Source: Vibrio sp. CDRSL-10 TSBA (GTDB taxonomy: Bacteria > Pseudomonadota > Gammaproteobacteria > Enterobacterales > Vibrionaceae). Taken from it: 64,000 bases of DNA. Below are positions 1-8,491 of this stretch, one piece after another. The position numbers and the translations under genes are program-made. The notes beneath the pieces are model-generated. The model saw only the letters and a program-made list of their open reading frames with translations, did no database searches and was not told where the DNA came from. The stretch covers positions 2,976,001-3,040,000 of the forward strand of contig CP155566.1 of assembly GCA_039696685.1 (NCBI GenBank). The letters run 5' to 3'. Every line of letters starts with the position of its first letter. Within the stretch, counting starts at the first letter, position 1.

Positions 1-133
1 GAATCAGACGGATTTGTTCCTGAGTCGAAATCTTAAAGCTGTTAAACAGAAAAGGATGCTCATTCCATTTGACCGGCAAACGGATATGTAAACCAGGTTG
101 CAGCCTATCTACCGTAATTTTGATACTCGCCAC
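1..133 (-). CDS. HD-GYP-type c-di-GMP phosphodiesterase, N-terminal fragment (cut by window edge)
   Basis: The reverse strand reads from a GTG codon at 131-133 to the window edge without a stop. The peptide begins VASIKITVDRLQPGLHIRLP and continues with KWNEHPFLFNSFKI, which I recognise as the start of the DUF3391 domain that precedes HD-GYP phosphodiesterase domains in Vibrio and relatives. The HD-GYP catalytic part would lie outside the window, so enzymatic function is inferred. The frame is open upstream of the GTG to about residue -23 but has no ATG, and an in-frame TGA lies further upstream, so GTG is the best start. Such enzymes degrade cyclic di-GMP; two diguanylate cyclases lie nearby. 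Confidence 0.7.
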   Translation of the reverse strand, partial: MASIKITVDRLQPGLHIRLPVKWNEHPFLFNSFKISTQEQIRLI

Positions 134-264
134 TCTATCACTCTGTCCATGGTGTGCAGGATCCTGCTTATCAGGGGCCTTAATGTTAGGTGTTCATATA
201 TTAGAAGAACTCAATAATAAGATCATCAATACAATCCTCAGAGTCAGTTCATGAAGCGAGATCT

Positions 265-670
265 TCAACAAACTTCGCAATTAATGATCCAGCGAACACC
301 GAACTGATCCTCAACTTTTCCGCACCGGGTGCCCCAGAAACGTGTCTTCTAATGGCATCATCACTTTACCCTGTTCCGCTAACTGCTCGAATAATACGAG
401 TTGACGATCAATGTCATCCATGACTACAGACAGTGCAATCTGATTATCTTTGAGCTCCTGAGTGGCAATGCCATCAGACAGCATTAACTTCATATGCTGC
501 GTAACCAGTTCAGCATGCATGATCCAGTTCGGATCAACGCCTTTAATCAACTGCGGCGCTTCATGAAAATAGCGTTTAGTTAATACATGGCCGTCAAAAC
601 ACTGGCAATAGAAGTCGAGCGCCTGTTCACAGCGACCGGAAAAAAATATATACGGTGTGAGGATAAACAT
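265..670 (-). CDS. PhnB-like VOC (glyoxalase-fold) protein, frameshifted by one base
   Basis: This is a small single-domain protein of the glyoxalase/bleomycin-resistance (VOC) superfamily, PhnB-like group, 134 residues when corrected. It begins MFILTPYIFFSGRCEQALDF, typical of that group. ATG at 670 is preferred because AGGAGG lies 5 bases upstream; an in-frame GTG at 676 would overlap the ribosome site. As written the frame ends early at about 311, but removing one A from GAAAC at 337-341 (plus strand) restores the usual ending DTFWGTR-GKVEDQFGVRW and a stop at 265-267. The ligand or reaction of this group is generally unknown. Confidence 0.75.
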
Positions 671-801
671 AGTCACCTCCTGCTTTTATAAAAAGCATAG
701 TCGATCCCTCTCACCAAATCTTAATACTGGAATGTCACTTTACAGATAGGGACTCAAGCAGCGCCAAAGTTCTGCCTGCTTGTCTGCTACATCTTTAGCT
801 A

Positions 802-2370
802 TCAATCACTCATCTCAGTACGGTTACGACCATTATGCTTGGCCTGATACAGCGCCATATCCGCCTTTTTCATCACTGATTCAATGGTTTCATCATCAGC
901 GGCCCAATGCGCCACACCAATTGAAATAGTAATAGACGGCACCATAGTGAAACTATGATTGGCCACTGAGGCCCGGATACGTTCCGCCACCTCATAAGCC
1001 CGGGCGATATTGGTATTACTGAGAAACAGGATAAATTCTTCTCCGCCTGCACGACACACAATATCTTGCTCTCGTGCCTGCTGTTTCATCAAACTCGATA
1101 CTTCGCGTAGCAGCTCATCACCCGCATCATGCCCATAGGTATCATTGACCTTCTTGAAATAATCCAAATCCAGTGCAAGCACAGAAAATGGTATCTGGCG
1201 GACAGTAAAACTCTCAATACTTTGTTCTAACCCACGTCGGTTCAACAATCCGGTCATAGCATCAGTTAAGCTGTCGGACTGCAGTCGATCGATCGTGTTA
1301 GACACAACCCCGAATGCACGTAGAAAACTCTGTTTGAGGTGAGCGGCCTCAAAATACCAGGGTTTGACGAGTTTCATCTCATCCATGACTAAACTGTCAC
1401 TTTCTAGTTTCTTGACCGCGCTGGCCAATTGCCAAAGTGGTTTTGAGATAAAAATCGCCGATATCCAGATAATAATCAGCGTGACGATACCTATCGGGAT
1501 CGATTGCCACACCACTTTAAGCAACTGTTCATCAAGCACCATCAATGCCTCTGCACGTGGTTTCTGCGCCACAATACCCCAACCGGATTGTTTAACCGGA
1601 GCATAACCGGCCAGCATTTCAGTACCGAGAAAATTGAACGTATCGATGTGGCCGGTTTCACCACGTGTGACTGCGTTTATCGCCGCATTTTTTGTGATCA
1701 CCTGGCCGATGCGTCGATGGTCCGGGTGATAAATCAGAGTACGATTATGATCAACCACATACAGATATGAACCGTCACGGTAACTGTGTTTACCCAGTAG
1801 CGTGGCCAGCATATTTTTCTGTTCCAGATAAATCGTGCCGCTGACAAATCCCTGATACTGGCCGGAAGTTGAAAAGATCGGATAAGAGATACTGGTAATA
1901 TAGTTGCCCGCCGGGGAGACGAAAGGATCAGTAATCAGCGGCTTTTTTGCCGTGAGAGACTGGAGCGAGTTGACGCCGGTCAGCGTCATGCCAGTCACTG
2001 GCAGCGTTTGCGGCGCGATCGCCTGAATCACACCATCGGCATCGACCACGACCACAGAATTAAATGAGTCAGTCTGCTTTTTTAGCCGCTCAGTCTCAGC
2101 CAACAACAATTCAGGATCCGCGATTTTATCACTCAGCACCGCTGCACTAAACGCGAGCTGATTGAGTGCCGAAGTCAAAAATGCATCTGTCATTTCGGCC
2201 ATCTTCTCGGCATACACCTGATTAGAAGCCAAAGTATTGTCGACGATTAACTCTCGCTGCACCCGATACATGGAGTAGAATGCATTGATTAGGGTGATAA
2301 ATGCAGTGAATATGCACAACAGTAAAATGAGTCTTCTTAAATTTAGTTTATCTCCGGACACTTCTATCAT
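802..2370 (-). CDS. Membrane diguanylate cyclase with dCache sensor and GGDEF domain
   Basis: The 522-residue protein makes cyclic di-GMP from two GTP. A transmembrane helix near residues 14-34 and a second near 285-305 bracket a periplasmic region that resembles a dCache small-molecule sensor. The GGDEF domain follows from about residue 362 (LTDAMTGLLNRRG), with the active-site loop written GGEEF at 442 and an inhibitory I-site R-E-Q-D nine residues before it, so product inhibition is expected. The start at 2370 lacks a strong ribosome site. It stands alone, with an HD-GYP gene downstream on the same strand. The sensed signal is unknown. Confidence 0.9.
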   Translation of the reverse strand: MIEVSGDKLNLRRLILLLCIFTAFITLINAFYSMYRVQRELIVDNTLASNQVYAEKMAEMTDAFLTSALNQLAFSAAVLSDKIADPELLLAETERLKKQTDSFNSVVVVDADGVIQAIAPQTLPVTGMTLTGVNSLQSLTAKKPLITDPFVSPAGNYITSISYPIFSTSGQYQGFVSGTIYLEQKNMLATLLGKHSYRDGSYLYVVDHNRTLIYHPDHRRIGQVITKNAAINAVTRGETGHIDTFNFLGTEMLAGYAPVKQSGWGIVAQKPRAEALMVLDEQLLKVVWQSIPIGIVTLIIIWISAIFISKPLWQLASAVKKLESDSLVMDEMKLVKPWYFEAAHLKQSFLRAFGVVSNTIDRLQSDSLTDAMTGLLNRRGLEQSIESFTVRQIPFSVLALDLDYFKKVNDTYGHDAGDELLREVSSLMKQQAREQDIVCRAGGEEFILFLSNTNIARAYEVAERIRASVANHSFTMVPSITISIGVAHWAADDETIESVMKKADMALYQAKHNGRNRTEMSD

Positions 2371-2612
2371 TCCATTAACCGTTGCCTATTGGTTTTCTTC
2401 CGCTACTTTTCCGTGCACAATCATAGCGACAATTTACTTACCATTACATGCAATAAATCAGAGTATTAATATTGTTCACGTCTAAAAAATGACACTGAGT
2501 CGAGATTAAAGCGTGAATTTAATTCATAGTAATATTGAACAGAATTCAATTTGATAAAAATCACAATATGGTTCAATAACCGCCATCATCCCACGTACTT
2601 CAGGCGCTTAAG

Positions 2613-3533
2613 ATGAAAAAATTAACCATCATAGACGGTGGTATGGGCAGAGAATTAGAACGAATCGGTGCCCCGTTTTCACAAACGATGTGGAGTGCAC
2701 AAGCGCTGTTGGAAACACCAGGCTATGTGCGCCAAGCTCATCAAAATTTTATTGATGCCGGAGCACAAGTCATCATTGCAAACAGCTCCGCTTGCGTACC
2801 CTTTTATCTCGGTCAAGAGTGCTATCAGACGAAAGGTGAATTACTGGCACGCGAGGCAGCTATTATCGCTCAGTCCGTCGTACAGCACGAAAAAGTGAAG
2901 CACCAGAATAAAGTTCTGGCTGCGGGTGCGTTATCTCCACCTTATGGCAATGACAACCCAGACTTGTTTGATCCTGAGTCTGCACAGAGTATCTATCACG
3001 CTCTGTTTACAGCTCAAAACCGCTACGTTGATCTGTGGTTCGCAGAAGAGATATCCAGTATAACTGAACTCAAATTAGTGCAATCGGTTCTGAAACAAGC
3101 TCAGCAACCCTGTTACTACATTTTATCGCTGAGCAAGGAAATAACCCCCGAACTTAAGCTGCGCTCCGGAGAGTCCGCTATTGATGCCATTGATTTTATC
3201 GTCCAGCACGGTGGCCAGGGTATTCTGTTTGAGAGTGAAACAACCGGCGTCATTTCCCAAGCGATTACTCATGCCGCGGAACACATCAAGCATGCAGATA
3301 TCGAACTGGGCGGATACATCAATTTTTCCGCCACCACAGACTCTGCCCTTACAGCACAAAACACGAGTACACCAATCTTGGAACTCTCACCACAAAGTTA
3401 CTTAGTATTGGCGCAACATTGGTATCAGCTCGGAGCCACTCTTTTCGGAGGATGTTGCGGTATCAGGCCGGAACATATCCAAGTACTGGCTCAATGGCGA
3501 GATAGCCAAAAACCCTTGATTGCTGCTCAATAA
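2613..3533 (+). CDS. Homocysteine S-methyltransferase family protein (MmuM-like)
   Basis: The 306-residue protein has the homocysteine S-methyltransferase fold. It opens with TIIDGGMGRELERIG, the usual first strand of the barrel, and ends with the zinc-binding GGCCG at residue 279 followed by IRPEHI; the two cysteines plus an earlier cysteine normally bind zinc and activate homocysteine thiol. E. coli MmuM uses S-methylmethionine as donor; whether this homologue does is inferred. It is monocistronic, with a strong terminator immediately after the stop. The start ATG at 2613 has only a weak ribosome site. Confidence 0.83.
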   Translation: MKKLTIIDGGMGRELERIGAPFSQTMWSAQALLETPGYVRQAHQNFIDAGAQVIIANSSACVPFYLGQECYQTKGELLAREAAIIAQSVVQHEKVKHQNKVLAAGALSPPYGNDNPDLFDPESAQSIYHALFTAQNRYVDLWFAEEISSITELKLVQSVLKQAQQPCYYILSLSKEITPELKLRSGESAIDAIDFIVQHGGQGILFESETTGVISQAITHAAEHIKHADIELGGYINFSATTDSALTAQNTSTPILELSPQSYLVLAQHWYQLGATLFGGCCGIRPEHIQVLAQWRDSQKPLIAAQ

Positions 3534-3556
3534 TCTCAGGCCGTGAGCTGCACAAA

Positions 3557-3590
3557 TAATAAACCCCGAAATTTTCGGGGTTTATTTCTA
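3557..3590 (+). terminator. Rho-independent terminator after the methyltransferase gene
   Basis: An inverted repeat AAACCCCGAAA / TTTCGGGGTTT is followed by TATTTCTA, 24 bases after the stop codon. The flanks are A-rich on one side and T-rich on the other, so it could act in both directions. Confidence 0.85.
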
Positions 3591-3927
3591 TCACCGAACA
3601 TATTGCTCGACGACCTGTGAGCTCACTAAGCCAAATGAGCCAGACTGAATATCAGGGTCAGTTCATCACGATTTCGGTACACACCCCAACCCCATTCCAA
3701 TTCAACATCACACCATGCGGTTATCTACCAAAAAAGCCATGTTTATCAATAATATATTACATTATCAGTCAGAATAATGGTCAGACTTAGCTATCAGGAC
3801 ACATAAATAGATCCCCCTTTTTACGTCCATGGTTGAACTGCAATCGATTTTGCTACGTATGAGAGAAAGTTGGCAGAAGTAGCGCTGACAAATCGTGTTT
3901 AAGATTACGCTGCAACAGGAAAATATT
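3591..3927. other. Intergenic stretch with no clear gene
   Basis: About 340 bases of AT-rich DNA separate the terminator from the next gene. I see no convincing gene. A protein-like open stretch without a start codon lies on the reverse strand at 3626-3724 (peptide contains ELEWGWGVYRNRDELTL), possibly a remnant. The promoter of the downstream secreted protein must lie here but no -35/-10 pair stands out. Confidence 0.5.
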
Positions 3928-4357
3928 ATGAAAAACCGTTTTACAGCTTCAGCAAAAACCTTTTGTCTTTTAACTGCACTGACCACTGCCTCTTCTATGG
4001 CGTGGGCCGGACATCACCTTGGCGTCAAAGCGACTGATCAAGATGTTTCCGGTGGAACAGTGTCTGCCAACATGATTATGGCCGGTGACAATGGCTGGAT
4101 GGTCGTGCACCGAAACCGATAAAGAAATGAAACCCGGCCCGGTGGTTGGTTACTCGCCGGTTAAAAAAGGCAACAACAGTGATGTTACTGCGATCCTAAC
4201 TGAACCAGTCAAATCTGGTGAGATGCTGATGTTAATGTTACACGGCGAAGCCGGCGGCATGAAAACCGGTATTTTTGAGTACACGTTAGGTGCCAAAGAA
4301 GATGGCCCGGTACGCGAAGACGGCAAGCTGGTTATGAGTGTGATTACGGCCAAATAA
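3928..4357 (+). CDS. Secreted DUF7282-like protein, frameshifted by one base
   Basis: The product is a 142-residue exported protein when corrected. ATG at 3928 follows an AGGA ribosome site. A signal peptide is clear: MKNR, a hydrophobic run, then SSMAWA before GHHLGV. The mature part (VSGGTVSANMIMAGDNGWMVVH ... GPVVGYSPVKKG ... LMLMLHGEAGG) resembles the DUF7282 beta-sandwich domain seen in exported proteins, whose function is unknown. The frame breaks at GAAAC 4112-4116; deleting one A joins VVHR to TDKEMKPGP. A terminator follows. The DUF assignment is from memory of the pattern and moderately sure. Confidence 0.65.
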
Positions 4358-4379
4358 TCTGCAAGCAAATCATAGTGAC

Positions 4380-4410
4380 AAAGGGGACCGTGTTGTCCCC
4401 TTATGTTTTC
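4380..4410 (+). terminator. Terminator after the DUF7282-like gene
   Basis: The inverted repeat AAGGGGAC / GTCCCCTT (4381-4388 with 4395-4402) is followed by ATGTTTTC, 23 bases after the stop. Confidence 0.75.
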
Positions 4411-4989
4411 CCGTCCCTGTTTTTCACTAACCCAAAACGACAAAAGGCCGCTTCAACAAGCGACCTTTCTAATCATGGTACCGATGGGCGGGCTGACCGG
4501 GCTTGCGCTCAAGCCGACACTCCGGAAAACGCCATTTTCCCGTCCCTGTATTTCACTGCCCCCAAAACGACGAAAGGCCGCTTCAACAAGCGACCTTTCT
4601 AATCATGGTACCGACGGGCTGACCGGACTTGCGCTCAAGCCGACACTCCGGAAAACGCCGTTTTCCCGTCCCTGTTTTTCACTGCTCCCAAACGACGAAA
4701 GGCCGCTTTAATAAGCGACCTTTCTAATCATGGTACCGATGGGCGGACTGACCGGGCTTGCGCTCAAGCCGACACTCCGGAAAACGCTGTTTTCCCGTCC
4801 CTGTATTTCACTGCTCCCAAAACGACGAAAGGCCGCTTTAATAAGCGACCTTTCTAATCATGGTACCGATGGGCGGGCTGACCGGGCTTGCGCTCAAGCC
4901 GACACTCCGGAAAACGCCGTTTTCCCGCCCTGTATTTCACTGCTCCCAAAACGACGAAAGGCCGCTTCAATAAGCGACCTTTCTAATCA
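4403..4989 (-). repeat. Tandem array of tRNA-Leu 3'-end plus terminator units (4 extra copies, 125-130 bp period)
   Basis: Downstream of the tRNA-Leu gene the same 125-130 bp block recurs. The block start TGGTACCGA occurs at 4476, 4606, 4731 and 4861, and in the tRNA itself at 4990. Each unit, read on the reverse strand, contains the last 16 or so bases of the tRNA including CCA (CCGCCCATCGGTACCA), the short spacer ATGATTAG, a hairpin with AAAGGTCGCTT / AAGCGGCCTTT and a T-rich tail, then a filler ending in a GGCTTG-AGCG-CAAGCC hairpin. The rest of the tRNA is absent from the four units. Copies are nearly identical, so the array is recent or homogenised. Open frames through it are not genes. 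Confidence 0.92.
4956..4984 (-). terminator. Terminator of tRNA-Leu (first of five copies)
   Basis: Read on the reverse strand, AAAGGTCGCTT and AAGCGGCCTTT form a stem around a TATTG loop, followed by CGTCGTTTT. It lies 6 bases past the tRNA CCA end. Copies occur in each repeat unit at about 4826, 4697, 4572 and 4443. Confidence 0.85.
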
Positions 4990-5074
4990 TGGTACCGATG
5001 GGCGGACTTGAACCGCCACTCCCGAAGGAAACGGATTTTGAATCCGTCGTGTCTACCAATTTCACCACACCGGC
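4990..5074 (-). tRNA. tRNA-Leu (anticodon CAA)
   Basis: The reverse strand folds as an 85-base class II tRNA with CCA encoded. The D arm contains GTGGTGAAATTGGTAGACAC, the anticodon arm ACGGA-TTCAAAA-TCCGT places CAA at positions 34-36 (reads UUG codons), a long variable arm TTTCCTTCGGGAGT follows, and the T arm is GGCGGTTCAAGTCCGCC. The acceptor stem closes with two G-U pairs. Confidence 0.95.
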
Positions 5075-5105
5075 ATCTTAGGGGAATCCCCTGCAATGGA
5101 TGGTC

Positions 5106-5133
5106 ATTATACGTAAGAACGAAGAGGGTGCAA
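5106..5133 (-). promoter_or_regulatory. Promoter of tRNA-Leu
   Basis: On the reverse strand a -35 TTGCAC and a perfect -10 TATAAT are 16 bases apart, with the -10 about 31 bases before the tRNA 5' end, as expected for a stable RNA gene. Confidence 0.8.
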
Positions 5134-5174
5134 TAACAATATATTGAAAACTAAATTGTTTGCTGAATATTTCG

Positions 5175-5189
5175 CCCCCCCCCCCCCCC
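5175..5189. repeat. Poly-C run of 15
   Basis: Fifteen consecutive C residues lie between the tRNA-Leu promoter and the stop codon of the diguanylate cyclase. The true length is hard to sequence and may vary. Confidence 0.9.
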
Positions 5190-5222
5190 TGACTCTCCTA
5201 ATTCAGGCTCACTCTCTCGTTA

Positions 5223-6594
5223 TTACTCGTTATGCGCCAATAAGATAACCTGATTACGCCCCTGTGCTTTGGCCTGATACAACGCCATATCCGCCCGCTT
5301 GAACAAAGAGGCTTCACTGTCCTGCGCTCTATAACTGGTGACACCGGCGCTGATGGTAAACCCGGGTAAACCCTTCTCGCGCAAATCCTCCACCAGCTGT
5401 CTCAGATCTTGTGCCAGTTGATAGCTGCTGTCGCCATTTTGCATCGGTAATACAATCGCGAACTCCTCACCGCCGAGGCGAAACAGCATATCCGTAGAGC
5501 GAATACGCTGCTTGAGCTGAGCAACTAACAGTTGTAGTAGCTGGTCCCCCACCTGGTGACCATAACGATCATTGACCCGTTTAAAATAATCCACATCCAG
5601 CAATACCAGACCAAAGTCATAACCACCACGCGCGGCCAGATCCAGCTGTAGTTGAATCTGCTCTTCCCATTTATGGCGATTGAATGCACCGGTCAGTTTG
5701 TCCTGGGTCGCGAGCGCCAGTAACTGCTTTTCTACCCTTGCACGGCTGGTCATCTCAACGCTGAGACGTGACATCACAATATTGATTTCATATTCCAGTT
5801 TCCGCCAGCTCGTCGCGGGTCTGGATAGGGGCCACATCAAGCTCTGATGCTCCGTTGCCCTGATCAAGCGTCGAGGTCATGGTATGAATTTCACCCTGAA
5901 TCCGGCGGATACGATGCAGAATGATCTGCACAATATAAACGGTCAGAAATAATCCTAATCCCAGCGCGCCAACACCAAGCAGTATACTGACCAGCAGGAA
6001 ATCTTTCTCGTGCCGCTCTGTGTAATAAGCATCCTGACGAGTGACGTCCTCGAGATGGCCAATAATGCTTGTACCGGCTGCTTCCAGTTCATCGGCCAGG
6101 GTTTCCATCCTATTCTGCTCCGCAGCAGAAATAACATCTCGTCCAGCCACCATTTCCAGGTGTTGTTCAAACGCAGCGCTCTGCTGCGCATAGCGACTGA
6201 TCTCGTGCAATACCTGCTGATGCTTGGCAGGCATCAGGATTACTTTGTGCTGACTCAGACTCTGCTCAATCAACTGTACCGCTTTATCGAGCAGGCTCTT
6301 CATTTTGTGCTTTTGAAATGCCAGCTGCTGATGGCGTTTGAGCTCATCATATGACTTCCCCGCTAACAGTGAGCGCTCAAACTGCTGGTGTTGTTCCAGT
6401 TCAATAAACTCTATCTGGCGCATAATCTGGCTGAGAGGGATATCCAGATAGGCGAGCTCACGCATCTCATGGTCTATCTGCTTAATTTTGTAACCTGAAT
6501 AGACAATCGCAAACAGCAAAAACGTCAGCAGTAAAACGAACAGCCCGCCGATTTTGTGTTTGATTGAAGCGTGATACCAATTAAAAAGCGCCAT
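5223..6594 (-). CDS. Membrane diguanylate cyclase (GGDEF), frameshifted by one base
   Basis: When corrected this is a 456-residue enzyme making cyclic di-GMP. ATG at 6594 (MALFNWYHASIKHKIGG) has a TAGGA ribosome site six bases upstream; the frame stays open to 6711 but without one. A transmembrane helix near residues 16-35, a helical periplasmic sensor rich in E/Q/H, and a second helix near 200-222 lead to a HAMP-like linker and a GGDEF domain with GGEEF at 374 and an I-site R-S-T-D nine residues before. The frame breaks at GTTTC 5798-5802 (GAAAC on the coding strand); deleting one base joins TRDELAE to LEYEINIVMSRLS. Confidence 0.85.
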
Positions 6595-6861
6595 GAATTT
6601 TCCTAACCAGAAAATGAAACCAGACCAAGAGTCGTCACCAATACCGCCGGCTGCACCGAGCCCAGCTCTGCCATAATGGCCGAATTTTACCTGCAGACTC
6701 AGCACAGGCAAGTTTGGGTACGCTTTTGTGAACCGATTCGATCGCTCTGCTTCCTCAGGGTAACAAATTGCGGCGAATCCCTAAGCTGTGCGGCAGCTCT
6801 CTTTTCACCTGACCAACCAGGCTATATCCTGACGACCGGTTGATTAGATACAAAGGTTGTT

Positions 6862-7335
6862 ATGAACGAGTCCACTCTGCCTCCTGCCGGGCTGCTACGC
6901 CGTGTCGGAGCACTGATTTACGATACACTGGTGGTAATGGCGATCCTGATGATTGCCGGTGGCGTTGTCGTTGCTGTACTGGAAGCGTGTGTCGCCGCCG
7001 GGATACTCAGTTATGCCCCTTATCAGGACGCGGGTGACCTGCTTAGCCACCACCCGCTCTGGAGCCCGGTTTATACCCTGTATCTGGCCTGCGCCTGGAT
7101 CTACTTTTTCGTGTTCTTCTGGACCCGCGGCGGCCAAACCCTCGGAATGCGGGCCTGGAAACTGGTAGTCTGTAATCCGGACGGTACGCGCATTTCAGCG
7201 ACACAGGCACTGATCCGCCTGGCAACATCGGTCTTCGGACTGGGAAACCTGACCGTACCTTTTGACCCGAAGAAACGTGCTTTTCAGGACATGTGGGCCA
7301 AGACCTGTGTGGTGGTGCTGCCTAAAGTAAAATAG
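6862..7335 (+). CDS. RDD-family membrane protein
   Basis: This 157-residue protein has the RDD domain: an N-terminal LLRRVGALIYDTLVV helix, a second membrane segment around residues 70-88 (YTLYLACAWIYFFVFFW) and a third near the C-terminal half, with the conserved TRGGQTLGMRAWKL loop. RDD proteins are small integral membrane proteins, some linked to ion exchange, but the function of this one is unknown. An AGG ribosome site sits upstream of ATG 6862. It converges on lptG across a shared terminator. Confidence 0.85.
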   Translation: MNESTLPPAGLLRRVGALIYDTLVVMAILMIAGGVVVAVLEACVAAGILSYAPYQDAGDLLSHHPLWSPVYTLYLACAWIYFFVFFWTRGGQTLGMRAWKLVVCNPDGTRISATQALIRLATSVFGLGNLTVPFDPKKRAFQDMWAKTCVVVLPKVK

Positions 7336-7371
7336 CGCAGTCCCCCGGTTAAAGAATAAAAAGTTAAGGAA

Positions 7372-7402
7372 TAAAAAAGGAAAGCTTCTGCTTTCCTTTT
7401 CT
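7372..7402. terminator. Bidirectional terminator between the RDD gene and lptG
   Basis: AAAAAGGAAAGC and GCTTTCCTTTT flank a TTCT loop, with A and T tracts on either side serving both converging genes. Confidence 0.85.
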
Positions 7403-7416
7403 GTTCATAGCGCCGG

Positions 7417-8488
7417 TTACAGTTTGCGTCGCAGTAGCACGATAGCAATACTGAGGAACACCAGACTCGGCGCGACAGCGCCAAACACCGGCGGAATGCC
7501 ATACACCAGACTGAGCGGACCAAAAAACTCACTGGAGATATAGAAGGTGAAACCTGCGATGACTCCGGACAAGATCCGGGCGCCCATAGTAACACTGCGC
7601 AGCGGACCAAAGATAAACGACAGGGCCATCAGCATCATTACCGCAATCGAAAACGGCTGAGTAATCTTACGCCAGAAACGCCAGTTCATAACGGGTGGCA
7701 TCCTGTTCCGACTCTTTGAGATAATGGACATAATCATACAAACCACTCAGTGCCAGCTCTTCCGGCTTGACGGTGACCACCGCCAGCTTGTCCGGGGCCA
7801 GAGAGGTCTGCCAGCGATATTCCGGCAGTGACTGTTTCGTGATGACGACGTCATCTTTCATGTCAGTTACCTCAACGCCTTTCATCATCCATAGATTGTC
7901 GCCGAGATAATCGGCCTGTTTGGCAAAAACCACGTTGGTCAGATGTTTATTGTCATCGAAACGCCACATATTGAGGCCGTGCAGACGGTTATCGTCTATT
8001 TTCGCGATGAAGATAAAATCATTGACATCGCGCGCCCATACCCCGGTACGCACCGATAAAATCTGGCCGCCTGAGGTTGCGAATGCGCGCAAATCACGCG
8101 CCGCTTTCTGTGCCTGCGGCGCGCCCCACTCACCAAGCAGAGTGACCATAATCATCAGCGGCACCGCGGTTTTCAGCACCGACAAACCAATATCAATTTT
8201 CGAAAAACCCGCCGCCTGCATGACCACTAACTCTGAACTTGCGGCCAGGGCACCAAGACCAATCAGTGCACCCAGCAATGCAGCCATCGGGAAAAACATT
8301 TCAATATCACGCGGAATGCTCAGCACCACAAACAGCAGGGCCTGCAGCAGATCGTAGGTACCGTCTCCCACTTTGCGCAGCTGTTCAACATATTTGATGA
8401 TACCGGACAACCCGACAAAGGTGGCCAGTACCAGCATGGTGGTGGCAATAATGGTGCGGCCAATGTACCAGTCAAGAATCTTAAACAC
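7417..8488 (-). CDS. lptG: LPS export permease LptG, frameshifted by one base
   Basis: LptG is one of the two inner-membrane permeases of the LptB2FG transporter that extracts lipopolysaccharide and sends it over the LptC-LptA bridge. The 356-residue corrected protein begins MFKILDWYIGRTIIATTMLVL and ends with membrane helices and the basic LLRRKL tail, the family pattern. The frame breaks at GAAAC 7675-7679 (plus strand); removing one base joins TRYELAF to WRKITQPFSIAVM. It starts 3 bases after lptF stops, so the two are co-transcribed. The rest of the pathway (lptA, lptB, lptC) is at 35-37 kb. Confidence 0.93.
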
Positions 8489-8491
8489 GAC

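Noticed and set aside
69..254. 61-residue plus-strand open frame
   Set aside because: It is antisense to the recognisable start of the HD-GYP gene and lacks a ribosome site.
4403..4989. CRISPR array
   Set aside because: Units of 125-130 bp are nearly identical along their whole length, with no short repeat plus unique spacer structure and no cas genes. The same applies to the 124-bp and 18-bp arrays.
4403..5011. Two open frames of about 100 residues with repeated peptides (LTGLALKPTLRKTPF and similar)
   Set aside because: They lie entirely in the tRNA-derived tandem repeats and the tRNA itself, with terminator hairpins inside; the repeated peptide is a by-product of the DNA repeat.
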